The notes beneath the pieces were generated by a model. That model made no database searches and had not been told where the DNA came from. It saw nothing but the letters and a program-made list of their open reading frames with translations. The translations under genes and the position numbers were made by a program. Source: Crocodylus rhombifer (lineage: Eukaryota; Chordata; Crocodylia; Crocodylidae). From it: a stretch of DNA of 64,000 nt. Where the stretch lies: positions 1 through 64,000 of the forward strand of contig JAVSML010000045.1 of assembly GCA_038503035.1 (NCBI GenBank), in the 5' to 3' direction. Within the stretch, counting starts at the first letter, position 1. Each line of letters starts with the position of its first letter. Of the stretch, positions 46,698 to 57,373 are shown piece by piece.

Positions 46698-47303
46698 CAG
46701 TGGTTCTCAACAATATTAGACTTGAGGCATCCCTTGGAAAATGCCAACTTTTAGTTTTGCAAAACTGTAGAGGTCTTGGTTCAGAGCTGATGCCTTTTAT
46801 TAGACCAACTATGACATCGCAAAAAAGTTATTTTTTTTCTGCAATCTTTTGGGCATACCCCACCCTTCCTCAGGCTTGGGGAAAATTAAAGATGGTAAAA
46901 AGTCCCCATAGTTAGAAATGGGATCTGTTTTATACCTATGGGGATTTATTTTCTAACTGTGGGGACTTTTTACCATCTCTGATTTTTCCCTGAGCCTGAG
47001 GAAGGTTGGGATATGCCCAAAGGCTTGCAGGAAAAAGATAATTTTTTTTTGCCATTTCTTAGTTGGTTTTCACTTTTTTTGATTATGAAAAATAATAAAG
47101 CAATTCTTCTGTTGGAAAGAACTCAGCCCACAAAAGGTCAGGATATTGTTAATGCCCTTGGTTCCTATTTGAAATCTCTGGGTTTATCTTATGAATAAAG
47201 TTTGTGCACCAAACAGTGCTAGTATGGTGTGGCAGCCTGCAATACCTTTGAAAGGATCTCTAGGCGCCACAGGGTGCCATGGTGCCCTGGTCAAGAATCT
47301 CTG
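46698..47303. mobile_element. hAT-like element containing a head-to-head repeat pair
   Basis: Left terminus cagtggttctcaacaatatt, right terminus ccctggtcaagaatctctg (inverted). Flanks AGTTAATC and CTCTAATC share TAATC (5 of 8). The interior holds the inverted pair at 46831-47050. Confidence 0.6.
46831..47050. repeat. Inverted repeat, two opposed copies of the CTAATAAA-tail repeat
   Basis: 46831-46918 and 46951-47050 are complementary over about 88 bases, including ggtaaaaagtccccatag against ctgtggggactttttacc and ttcctcaggctt against gcctgaggaagg. The spacer is about 32 bases. Confidence 0.8.
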
Positions 47304-48321
47304 CTCTAATCCAAGCAGTAGCCATTTCTGACTTGCTGTAAGTGAATACAGGACTGCTGTATTGTTCAGGCATAAGAAATCTTAGAGCTGTCTTGCTTTT
47401 CAACTTTGCTTCTCTCAGGAAATCTCCCCCTTGAGGCTTAAATCTCATGCTAAATCTTGTGACCAAGCCTCCCTTTGATCTCCTGGCAGGTGTGCATTTA
47501 AAGTTTCTGGCTTTAAGTGTTGTTATCAAAGTTGCAACCACTTTGGCAAAGACCTTTTTTTTTTTTTTTTTCCCCCAATGGTAGGGTCTTAACAGGTAAC
47601 AAGCTTGTTGCATCTCTCCTGGAGGCAAAGTTGTGCTAGGAATTATGTATTTTTCTGGTAATAAACCATATTAAAAGAAATTTTATTTTTTACACTTTTT
47701 CAGTCACCTGGAGAATATTTGGTAAACTGTCTGACATGCTTTTAATGTCAGGAGACGTTTAAATACCAATCTTGCCTGCATGTCCAATTTAAAAAATCTC
47801 TCTGGTCTAGAATATCCATCATAAATTATTAAAAGAAAAAAAAAAACTTTACTAAGGCTTCTGTCACTAGATGCCTAAATAGGTATATTTCAGAAACTGT
47901 CTAGATTTGAAGAGCTGACGTTTTTGTAAGGGATGCCTTGAGACTAAAAGTTGAGAACTGCTGTCTTTATTTGTTCCCTGACGCCGGTGTCAGTTAAGTG
48001 CCATGGAAGCATCCCATCCTGAGGGATCTTGTATAACATAGAAGTGAAGCTTATTTACCTCCTGCCATTGGAAAGGAAGCTGTGCACAGTGCTCATTCAG
48101 TAACCAGATGAAAGACAGGTGTAATAGTGGCGACCATTGTTTCCCTCTCTCTGCTGTAAGAGGCATTCCACTGTATAGGACCTGCAGCTTGCTTTATTTA
48201 TTTATTTAGTGAAGTAGAAGGAAATGTATGTAACTTATTGCAATACTTCCTTTACTTCTAGCTGGGAAATTCAGTGCGAGTTACTTGCAAAAGCATTACA
48301 GTTTCATACTTGGCAGTGTAT

Positions 48322-48630
48322 TAGGGATGTGAAAGGCTAAATGATGAATCGTTTGACAGATAAACCCAGTGATAACCGGTTAGTTTACCAGCTATTGTTT
48401 AACATGGGGCAGGTTGCAGTCCAGCAGGGAAGTGGGGGGAGGGAAGCTGCGTGGTGCCCCAGTAGGAATGAGCAGGTGGCAGAACAGGCAGGAGGGATGG
48501 AGGAAGGAGCACGGAAGAGGGAAGAGAAGGGGTGCGGAAGTGAAGGGGGGGGGACTAGTACTCCCATCACCTTTGTGGTTAAAATGGAAAACAGTGGTGG
48601 TGACAGTCTATAAAGAGAGAATGTTTAATT
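48322..48630. mobile_element. hAT-like element (TAGGGATGT family), copy 1, right end unclear
   Basis: Left terminus tagggatgtgaaaggctaaa, then ggttagtttacc words and a G-rich core (48430-48550). Same plan as 49834-50138. Confidence 0.55.
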
Positions 48631-49833
48631 TTAATAAATAGCTGAGATGAGGCAGGGGATTGGGTTTCAGTGTTTAGACTTTCCATTGAGGTTTATATCC
48701 AACGTTAAAAGGACATCATCTTATTTTAGATTTCTAAATGGGCTTTATTCATACTGTCAAGTCAATGACTGTCCTACAAAATCCAGATTTTTTTGGCTAG
48801 TTGTCAGTCATGTTTCTGCAAATGCACATATGCCCATATGATTACAGTAATGGCTTTGTCCTCTCCAAGACCCTGTCTATCCTGGAGAATTTAAAAATGC
48901 ACTAGTGGTGCCATCCTTGGTATAGGAGTCAAAACTGTTTTAGCTTGTATTTTAACTATCACAAAACAATGGGTCTTGTAAACATTAGAGAGATTTTTCT
49001 GAAACTATTTTACTGTGGTTAAAACTGGTATAAACATACTAGCATTAACATCTGGAGTGTTTGTGTTGACCAGCAGCTGACATATTTAACACGTCAAATT
49101 AGATCTGTTCTCAGTAGGTTTATATAATGTGGGATTAAAAAACAGAACAAAACAAAACAAAAAGCATGCTTATAGCTCCTGACAATATGCCTGTTATACT
49201 ACCCATACTATTAATAATCCTGGTGGATCCAATCTGGTGTTAGTAATAGGGACACTTCGTAAAATTCTCCCTGCTGTTTTTATAATTCAAATGTAACACC
49301 TTCACTACCGGTAACTAACCTTTTAAAAGGAAAGTAATGGTGCCTCTTCAACTTTATGTATAGGGCCTTGAAAGATTGTTGACCAGTAAGTATTAAGCCA
49401 AAAATGATGGCATATGTAGTACTCATAAATGTTAATGGCTTAGGTGCTTATTTCTAATATTACAGGAGGTCTCTCTTCTATGACACTGAAAAAATCAATA
49501 AAGCTATTTCAGTGCCGCCTTCACAAGATGAATAGCACAAGTTGTAAACCTAGAAAGGTCCAAAAGACTTTACTGCCTGTAAACTTAATGCATGTCCCTA
49601 CAGGAAAAGTTATCCCAGTTTAAGGCAAATTGTGAATTTTGATATTAATATAGGCACTCCCCCTGGACATCCTTATTAACATGTGAATGGGTTTGTCTTA
49701 GTTTAAACCCCTTCCAATTTACAAACTAAGTCTATGTTGAATAAGTCTCTGGTACCTGAATAAAATTATCCACAAGGGTTACGCTGGTATAAATTATATT
49801 CATGTGTAAGATGAAACTCTTATCCATTTACAG
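48631..49833. other. No feature recognised
   Basis: AT-rich single-copy intron sequence; an (AAAAC)n-like run at 49140-49163. Confidence 0.5.
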
Positions 49834-50138
49834 TAGGGATGTAAATATTGTTTAAATAATTACCCGTTTAAACTCCTCTAATGGTATCTGTTAGATGTTT
49901 AACTGATAACACAACTGATGAGTACTGGACCCCCTCTCATCTCCCCTTCCTCCCTCCCGGTTGAGTGGCAGAAGGAACTGCGCTGCAGCAGGCAGACAGG
50001 GCAGCTGTGTGGCCTGCTTGGCCACCTTCCTGGGGCACCGTGTTGTTTCCCTTCCCCACTGAACTGTACCCCACACTAAACATTAACTGTAGCTTGTTAC
50101 TGGTATAAATGTACTTCATTTAACCTATCACATCCCTA
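49834..50138. mobile_element. hAT-like element (TAGGGATGT family), copy 2
   Basis: 305 bp. Left terminus tagggatgtaaatattg, right terminus taacctatcacatcccta (inverted). Flanks ATTTACAG and ATTTATAG match at 7 of 8. AT-rich arms enclose a GC-rich core. Confidence 0.8.
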
Positions 50139-51066
50139 ATTTATAGGAGTGTAACAATAATTCTTGGTTTCAAAATATGGAACTTGTTACCATTGTATGC
50201 TCTTTTTACAGCATTTGCATCTTGGAAGAAAAAACTGCTGCACAGGTGGGCATAACAAAATCGATTTCATTGTGCTAATTTTCAGCTTGCTGGAACATGT
50301 GCATTAACTCAGTCAGTGCTTTGACATAATGATCTTGGACTTGGATGTGTCCATATGCCTTTCAAAGGAATTCAGAGGTGGGCCTTTTATATTTGTAAGA
50401 TCCCATGTTTTGGTATTGCTGAATGTCTGTAGACCATGAAAGAAGCTAGCTGGCTGCAGGTTTAGGTTGTTGCTATTTTTGTAGTTTATTTCAGCTTTTT
50501 ATAACTGCACCATTACATTTACTGCAGGTTGAAATTTGGCATTCAACTCTTAGCAAATTTGCTTTTCAGCGCTTAAGAAAACTGCTTTTGATCATTTTAA
50601 TAGTTTCAGGAACTCTTTCCCTCATCTAGTGTGACTTAATTTTTTATGTTTTGAAAAGTGTTTTGAAGATGAGAAGCACTGCTTAACTAAGTATTTGTTT
50701 AACCGAGGGTTAATAACTATTACATTCTGGCAAGTGACTAGTCTTAGTGATTTCCCCCCCCCCCCAATTGTTTTGGCATATTAAAAACCTGAGTGTACAA
50801 ATTTCTAAAGCTGGAGGAGTCTGGACTTTTATTTTAGCAGTTGCTAGACATACATAATTTCTACACAAGCTTCCAGATTTGTATTACTATGTGGACTTAA
50901 TAAAATCCAGAAAAATAGGATTGATTGATGCACATGTTAAATTAGTAGTGTCACAGCTGAATGTAAATCTCATTCACAAGTACTTTGAGGTAGCATAAGT
51001 AGCAAAATACTTAGTAATCTTCATAGATACCGTTTTACTTTACAGTTAATTGTGGATACCAGACTT

Positions 51067-51283
51067 TGGGCACATCTGCATGTTGTTGTACAGTGATGTT
51101 GCTATGGTGCCATAAACACAGCACGGTTAGATTTTGCCGCTATGGCAACGTAGCTATACTGGGAGAGCGTGCTGCTATGGCAATGTAAGTGACGATTGTG
51201 TGCAGACCCGTATTATGGCTGCGTTGATGTAGCACATCACTACGTCGCTGTAGGGCAATGTGTAGGCGCACCCTTTTGGAATT
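51067..51283. mobile_element. MITE (GGGYRCRYCTRCA ends)
   Basis: Left end gggcacatctgcatgttgtt, right end gcaatgtgtaggcgcaccc, inverted. Inside, ctatggcaacgtagc and ctatggcaatgta recur and the halves are loosely complementary. Related in end sequence to 12911-13521. Confidence 0.65.
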
Positions 51284-54221
51284 ATTAAACTGATCGACTG
51301 GTCACAGGGTGCCACAATTTAGAAATCTTCCTGGGAAGTGTAGAAAAAAACAAAGTACATAGTGGATAATGCCCCACTTGTTACAGAAGTTGCCACTAAA
51401 GTTCTGAACTTCTTAAGCAGGCGGGCAAGTAAATTGCTTTATTTGAGATGTCCTACATTAGTTCAATCCAACAGTGCTTCTGTAAGTGTGGTGTAGTAAA
51501 TGTGTAATGATGGTAATGCAAGAGATTTCCACAGGGGAGGCTCTACCTTCCTCTTTGTACTCGCTAGAAAATGATGTGTAATACAATCGCAGGTTATATT
51601 TCTTTCATTATAACCATTGCAAGAAAACCAGTGTATGGCATGAGCATGATCAGACTTGGGCTCAATCAGATTTATTTCAAACTACTTCTTAAAGTTCACT
51701 GAGAACCCTAAACTTTTGTCAAATTTTGAATTATTGGATTGCTTTAGCATTTATTTGTTTTTTGTCTGTAAATTAAGACTGTTTTGTTGTACTTCATGGT
51801 AAATAGAACAACTGAAGTATTTCATTTTGAGATCCCTCAGCAAAAGATTGCATTTGCTTAATGAACCTAGAAATGTCAGACTACATAGCACAGAACGTTG
51901 CCATTTGACCTTCTCCCTCTTCTTGTCTTCCCTCACCTCCCATATCCCTCACCCCCAAATACTTGTATTTGACACTGGCCTTTAGTTTTGGTTACTTCTG
52001 TATTTGAAAGATTTGTTTAGGTATGATGATATTGCATGCTGAGATGCTGCCTTCTCAGTTTTGTAGCAAACCTTGGAGCCCAACTGTAAACTCCGGCTAT
52101 GCCTTACTTAATTTCACAAGGTGCTGCGTATTTAGACAATAAGGTATATTAGGATGTAACTATCATTCTTGCACTCTTTCCTCCTCCTGCCCTGTCATGA
52201 TAAATATAGTCCATAACTAAGGCTTACAACTGCGCTGGAAAGGCCCTTGATACTTTTAGTTTGCTAATGAAAGTAAGAGTTCAGAACAGCCTTGTGTGAA
52301 GCAGTGTTGTTTTATCACAATTGTGTATGGGCAGTTGAAGGTGTGCTGTGCCTTCAAGCAGCTTTTGAGTTATATAATTACCATTTAAAGAATTCCCAGT
52401 CTCTTAACTTTTTTGTCTTTGGTCATTCAGTCAAACGGTTAGTGGATTGCCTTGCGCACTGTTCATTGTGAAGGTCCTTTTCTAGATTGATGTAGGTCAC
52501 TAGAAGAAACTAAGTAGTTTGTTTCCTAACCAGAATTGTGCAATGAAATTTTGCTATACCTTTTTGTGATAAGTAACAAAGAAGGCAATTGGGTTGCAGG
52601 AGTACATGGATCATTGAGGAGCAAATCAGGGGAATATATTGCAAATGCAAAGCTTACAACACTGCAGATGCTGAATTTAGTCTTGCAGTAAAAAAGCATT
52701 TTACACCTTGTATTCTTTCTAGTTTCTTGACTTAGCAGGTTTGCTGACAATGCAAGAGAGAGATTTCCACTGCAAATTTTGTGTTTTTTCCTCGCAGCAA
52801 AACATTAAAGATTGATTGCATCCTTATGCAAAATGAAGGTGGAAAATTGCTGTTAATTAGTGGTACATAGAGCACATATTTGAACTAAACCTTTTTAGTT
52901 TGTTTTCAGCAAAATTATGTTGTTATACTTAACTACTTCACTCTTCAGTAGTGGGCTTTTTTGGGGTTTTTTTTGGTACTTTCTTTATATCACTGCTTTT
53001 TTTGGTCTTTTGGACCAAACTTTAAAAGTAGCTTCATTTTGCTTTTTCTACATACTCCCATAATTTTGCACAAACTAAGGAGCTAGACATAGCAAGAGGT
53101 GTAAGAAATAAAAAGTTCCATATCTCATTGCTAACCTCCGAGTCATGCAGTCTCTTACAGTATGCTGCGTGGCTTGTTTCATCCTGTTTAATATTTATTA
53201 TGACAATTGGTGAAGACATATCACCCCCCCCATTCACTTCACTCCAATTTCTTCCCTTACCTCAAATAAAGTCCCTATACATATACATTTTTAACATTTT
53301 TCGTATTTTCCCCAATAAGGGTAAATTGTATGTACGGTGTACATGCAAAATATTTTTCTCCTTGGTGTATTTTTTCATTAACACCACATTGTAGGCATTG
53401 TAGGTATTGTAAATCATTGCATTTGTTTTCAAATTGTTATCATGAACTTGACCTTTTTCTTCATTATTTAGTATGCAGGAAAATATATGTTCTGACATAT
53501 AAATATGGCTTTTAATTCTGTCCATGTAGAAGGTTTGCTAAGTGCAGTATTTATGCAAAATTTTTCTCTCAGTGGTTGAGCTGACATCCATTATGGTAGT
53601 TGGTGTGCCTACAGACACAAAAATCAATAGTGCTTTGTTAACAAGCGGGTCATCAAACATTTCTATCTTGGGTTGCTTGGACAGATTAGACTTCGGTGAA
53701 ATAAGGTCCACTTGTGCTTGACTTAGCATGTCCTTTATTGTCTGTGCATTCAGGTCTGTGCCTGTGGCTATTGTTTCCTATTTAATGCTATTTCTTGGGA
53801 CTAAACCTATATCTCATTTAAGTGTAATTAATTGTTAACGTAACTTGACTCTATGGTTTGTTTCTTTGAGCGAGTCTCAGATTAGTGGAGGAAAATGTAA
53901 TCTTGTAATTTACTGAATAATCTCCATTACATGGTGATAGTTGTATTTTTCAGGTTTGGAGGGAAAAGTGAGAATCATTTAAAAATCACCGTGTTGGTTT
54001 TTATACTTTCTGTTTTTGCTCATGATTTTTTTTTTCTGGCTTTAATGCTAAATATTTTCCAAGGACATTTGCAACATAAAAATCCTATTTCCATATGTAT
54101 TTTCTAATGGACATCTTCAGCTCCAGTTCAGAATGCCTATTATTTAAATGATTCATTACGAGTCCACACAGTATTGCAGAAGATATCTTCATGTTTTTGT
54201 TGTTTTTATTTCCTTCCCTAG
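51284..54221. other. No feature recognised
   Basis: Last part of EIF3H intron 1: AT-rich, single-copy, no repeat I can name. Confidence 0.55.
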
Positions 54222-54378
54222 GTTGTATTGAAGATCATCAAACATTACCAAGAGGAAGGTCAGGGGAATGAGGTGGTCCAAGGAGTGCTGCTCGGGCTGG
54301 TCGTGGATGATAGGCTTGAAATTACCAACTGCTTCCCATTCCCTCAGCACACGGAGGATGATGCAGACTTTGATGAAG
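54222..54378 (+). CDS. EIF3H: EIF3H coding exon 2 (residues 37-88 plus one base of codon 89)
   Basis: After a pyrimidine-rich tract and CCCTAG acceptor (AG at 54220-54221), the exon reads [15 protein letters not shown], then [18 protein letters not shown] and ends DADFDE with a G before the GTAATA donor (54379), phase 1. This is the first part of the MPN/JAB1 fold. eIF3h is an MPN-minus subunit and is not expected to act as a metalloprotease. The next exon should begin with the two bases completing Val89 and a YQMEMM-like sequence, which I do not find up to base 64000, so intron 2 is at least 9.6 kb. Confidence 0.97.
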
Positions 54379-55999
54379 GTAATATGGAATTCATGTAAAT
54401 TGTGATTTACAGTCTTTTATCTCAAAAGCTAAAAGCCAAAGTTAGAAACTGCCCTTGAAGATGATAGGAAAGGCATGTTGTTTTATTGTTATAACACTGT
54501 GTATGGACAACTTTTATTCCTGAATAACATAACTGTTGAAGTATAGTTTAGTTCAGTTCCTGTACAGTACAGTGTTGTGCCTTCACATTTCTACATGTAG
54601 CTGAAATGCAGAGATTTGCATGTTTTTAAGGTCACCGTCAACTCTAAATCTTGTCCGTCTAAAGACCATTAAAAGTGATTTCAGGTGTTTGTGTATGCTA
54701 ACCAAAGCCATATTTCCTACAATCTACATGAGATGGTATAAATGACTTGAAACAAAAAAAGTTAAATACATAAAATAAACAAAGAAGAATATGATTTTAG
54801 AAGAAGAAAAAAACCCTAAAAATCCTAGCTGAAACAACACTTTCAACACTTACTTTTAAAGCTTTATTAAGCCAATGTGTCCCTTACTGTATTTCTAACA
54901 TGTTGAATTATTTCTAACAAAGCAGTATTTTCAAAGTGCCCATTCATGTAATATAACTAATAAAAATGATGCTTCTACCTAATTTCAGCAATTGAATCTA
55001 CAAGAGCAATTTTAACCGTTTTAAAATAACTAGGTATTTTTTTTCCTTTGCCTGCCACCTCAAATCAGGTTAGTTTAAACATATCTCTTCAATCCTATGG
55101 TGTTTATGCCAACTACTCTACATCCTTAAAACATAGCAGTCAGATTAGTCACGTAGAGACTTGTTTAGAAAATGCGTTTGCTTGTTACTTTTATTGTGGG
55201 CTCAAATAATTCAGCATGATATGAAAGCCCTCTGAGCAGAAGACAGGGTTACATTATTGCACTCGCTCTACTTTAGCACCAGCCAAAATCAGATTTTCCT
55301 TAGGACACCTGTAAACTGATTTTATTTATTTATATTTTTTTTCTTTTTCCATATTCTTCCCAGGGCTTGGTTTACAATTCCTCCCAACTGACTGATGGAA
55401 ACAAGCTAAATCTCTGCATAACATCAGGACTAAATATAACATTCCAGCTGTAATTCACATTTTGGTTGTTTCAGTCCCTAGAACGTGGCAGAAGTTTCCA
55501 GCTAACTGACTGGCAAGTTGAGAGAGAGTACCTAGGCATAATCTAGTTACCTCTGTGGCACTGCATGTTGTGCCAGATCCCATAAGACTTGTTTGCAACA
55601 TTCAACTCTTGCCAGGTGAATGGAACAGCTGTCCTTGCTTGGAAGCAAATTCATTACTGGGAAGTCTCCTGTGATTCAAGGCCTCCTTTTCTCATCTTGG
55701 CACATGCAGGCTAGCTTGACTTCAAAGCGACTTACTTCACTTATAAGGAGAGCCAGCCAAAGTAGCCTGCTCAGTTCAGGTGCCTTTTCAGTACCACTCC
55801 CCTCTAGTGCCCACTCTCCTGCCAGTGTGCAAATACACCAGAATGTCAGATCCTTTTTACTGGTTAGGTTAGTGATTACTGAGTAGGAAAGGGACCCGAA
55901 CATAACAGCGTCCTTTTTCCAGGCATAAGTGTCCCAGTAAAGAAGCCTCTTTTGCTTCCTTACCAGCACTCTTGAAACAAGATGAAATAGATTAAAAAT

Positions 56000-56440
56000 T
56001 ACACAATCATAGAAAAACAGAGAAGCACCATCAAGGGTCATCTAGTCCAGGGGGTGGCAACCAAGGGTCTGAATCCAGTCCGTGGAGCTGAGGGGGCTTC
56101 ATTTGCCTTCTGGCTTATGGCAGCAGGAGGTTTTAGCCACGCTGTGGCTGGGAGAAGTGGCAGCAGCAGCCATGTTTTAGCTTCACCAGCCTCTGACCTG
56201 AGCTGGGTTGTTCTGGCCAGTTGTTGCTGACCACCGACTTAGTCTACCTTCACCACCTTTCCTCCCCTCCCCAGCTCAAGAGACATGAATCCTGCTTAGG
56301 GCCTCCCAGACTAATCTGCCCTTAAACTTCCAGTGAGGGAGATTCCACAGTTACTTTAGATAATTGGTGCCAGTGCTTAACTACCCTTACAGTTTAGATG
56401 GCTCTTCCTGTGCATATAATATTGTATTAATTTGCAATTA
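56000..56440 (-). mobile_element. CR1 3' end fragment split by an hAT
   Basis: Antisense CR1 tail (cacaatcatagaaaaacaga, gggtcatctagtc) resumes after the insertion with ctgcttagggcctcccagac and ccagtgagggagattccaca. Confidence 0.65.
56048..56236. mobile_element. hAT-like element inserted in CR1
   Basis: Left terminus cagggggtggcaaccaaggg, right terminus ggccagttgttgctgaccac. Flanks ATCTAGTC (56040-56047) and ACTTAGTC (56237-56244) match at 6 of 8. The left copy is the familiar CR1 tail word, showing the hAT entered the CR1. Confidence 0.7.
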
Positions 56441-56489
56441 GTTTGAAGCACAGAGATACCAAGCACTTCCCCACTAGAAACAGAAACAC

Positions 56490-57373
56490 CAGTATAATGG
56501 GGGGAGAGGCGGTGGGAAGGGGCAGTGGGAGGGAAGGGACATGGTGGGGGGAGGTGCAGATTGAGGCCCCCACAGTGAGGGAGGGAGCGGGTCTGGGGCA
56601 GGTGCTGCCCATCTGGGTTGGGGCAGGAGACAGAGCTGTGAGTGATCCATCTGGGGGACATGGGGAGAGAGGGGTGGGGCAGATCCCACTGCTGCGCATA
56701 CCCCAGGGGAGCCATGGGGGGGCGCATGCTTCCCAAATATATGTGCAGGACTAGGGTGGGCTGCTGCTGCAGGCTGGGGGTGGCGCTGGGCTCGTCGTGG
56801 TGTGGGGGCTGGGCCGGGGCTGCGCTTGGGGCAGGTGGTGGTGGCGACACTGGGAAGTGAGACTATGGGGCACCCCCTCTAGCCCCTTCCCTCCCAGTGC
56901 CACTGCTGCCCATCCTGCCTGCCCTGAGCACAGCTTTGGTCCAGCCCCTGCACCAGGAAGAGCCTGCCACCACCTCTGGCCCCAACCTGCAGAGCCTGCT
57001 ACCCACCCTTGCCCCACGTACAGATCCAGGGGGCACATGCCCCCCCATGGATCCCCTGGGGTACATGTAGTGGTGGGATCTGTGCTCTTCCCCACCCCCC
57101 CCGCAAGCCACTTGCAGCTCTGTTTTGTGCTCCACCCCGACTGGGCAGCCCTTGCCCCAGCCCCTCTCCCTCCCTCACCATGGGGGCCTTGATCTGCCCT
57201 GCCGCTCCCCTTCCCTCCTTTCGCCCCTTCCCTTCCCAACAGAGTTACCAGCTGGACACTGTTCTCCAAGCTGCCAGGCTGCCTATCGGCGGTAAGATCA
57301 GTATGGGCCAATATGGCTTGTTAATAATTGGCCATTGGTATCCGCCCAAAAAATCTTTATCAATACACCCCTA
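56490..57373. mobile_element. GC-rich foldback hAT-like element, copy E (left end missing)
   Basis: The G-rich arm (gaggcccccacagtgaggga) from about 56496 is mirrored by a C-rich arm (ccctccctcaccatgggggc). Right terminus aaaatctttatcaatacacc then ccta. The left terminus is lost next to the CR1/hAT block. Open frames up to 186 codons on both strands are compositional. Confidence 0.8.

Larger units (their letters stand above)
26079..54221 (+). other. EIF3H: EIF3H intron 1
   Basis: A 28.1-kb phase 0 intron. Its first 12 kb is largely repeats (CR1, hAT elements, foldback elements). From about 42.5 kb on it becomes mostly unique AT-rich sequence with scattered hAT and MITE insertions. I see no conserved exon-like frames inside it. 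Confidence 0.9.

Noticed and set aside
56751..57311. 186-codon minus-strand frame
   Set aside because: Compositional frame in foldback copy E.
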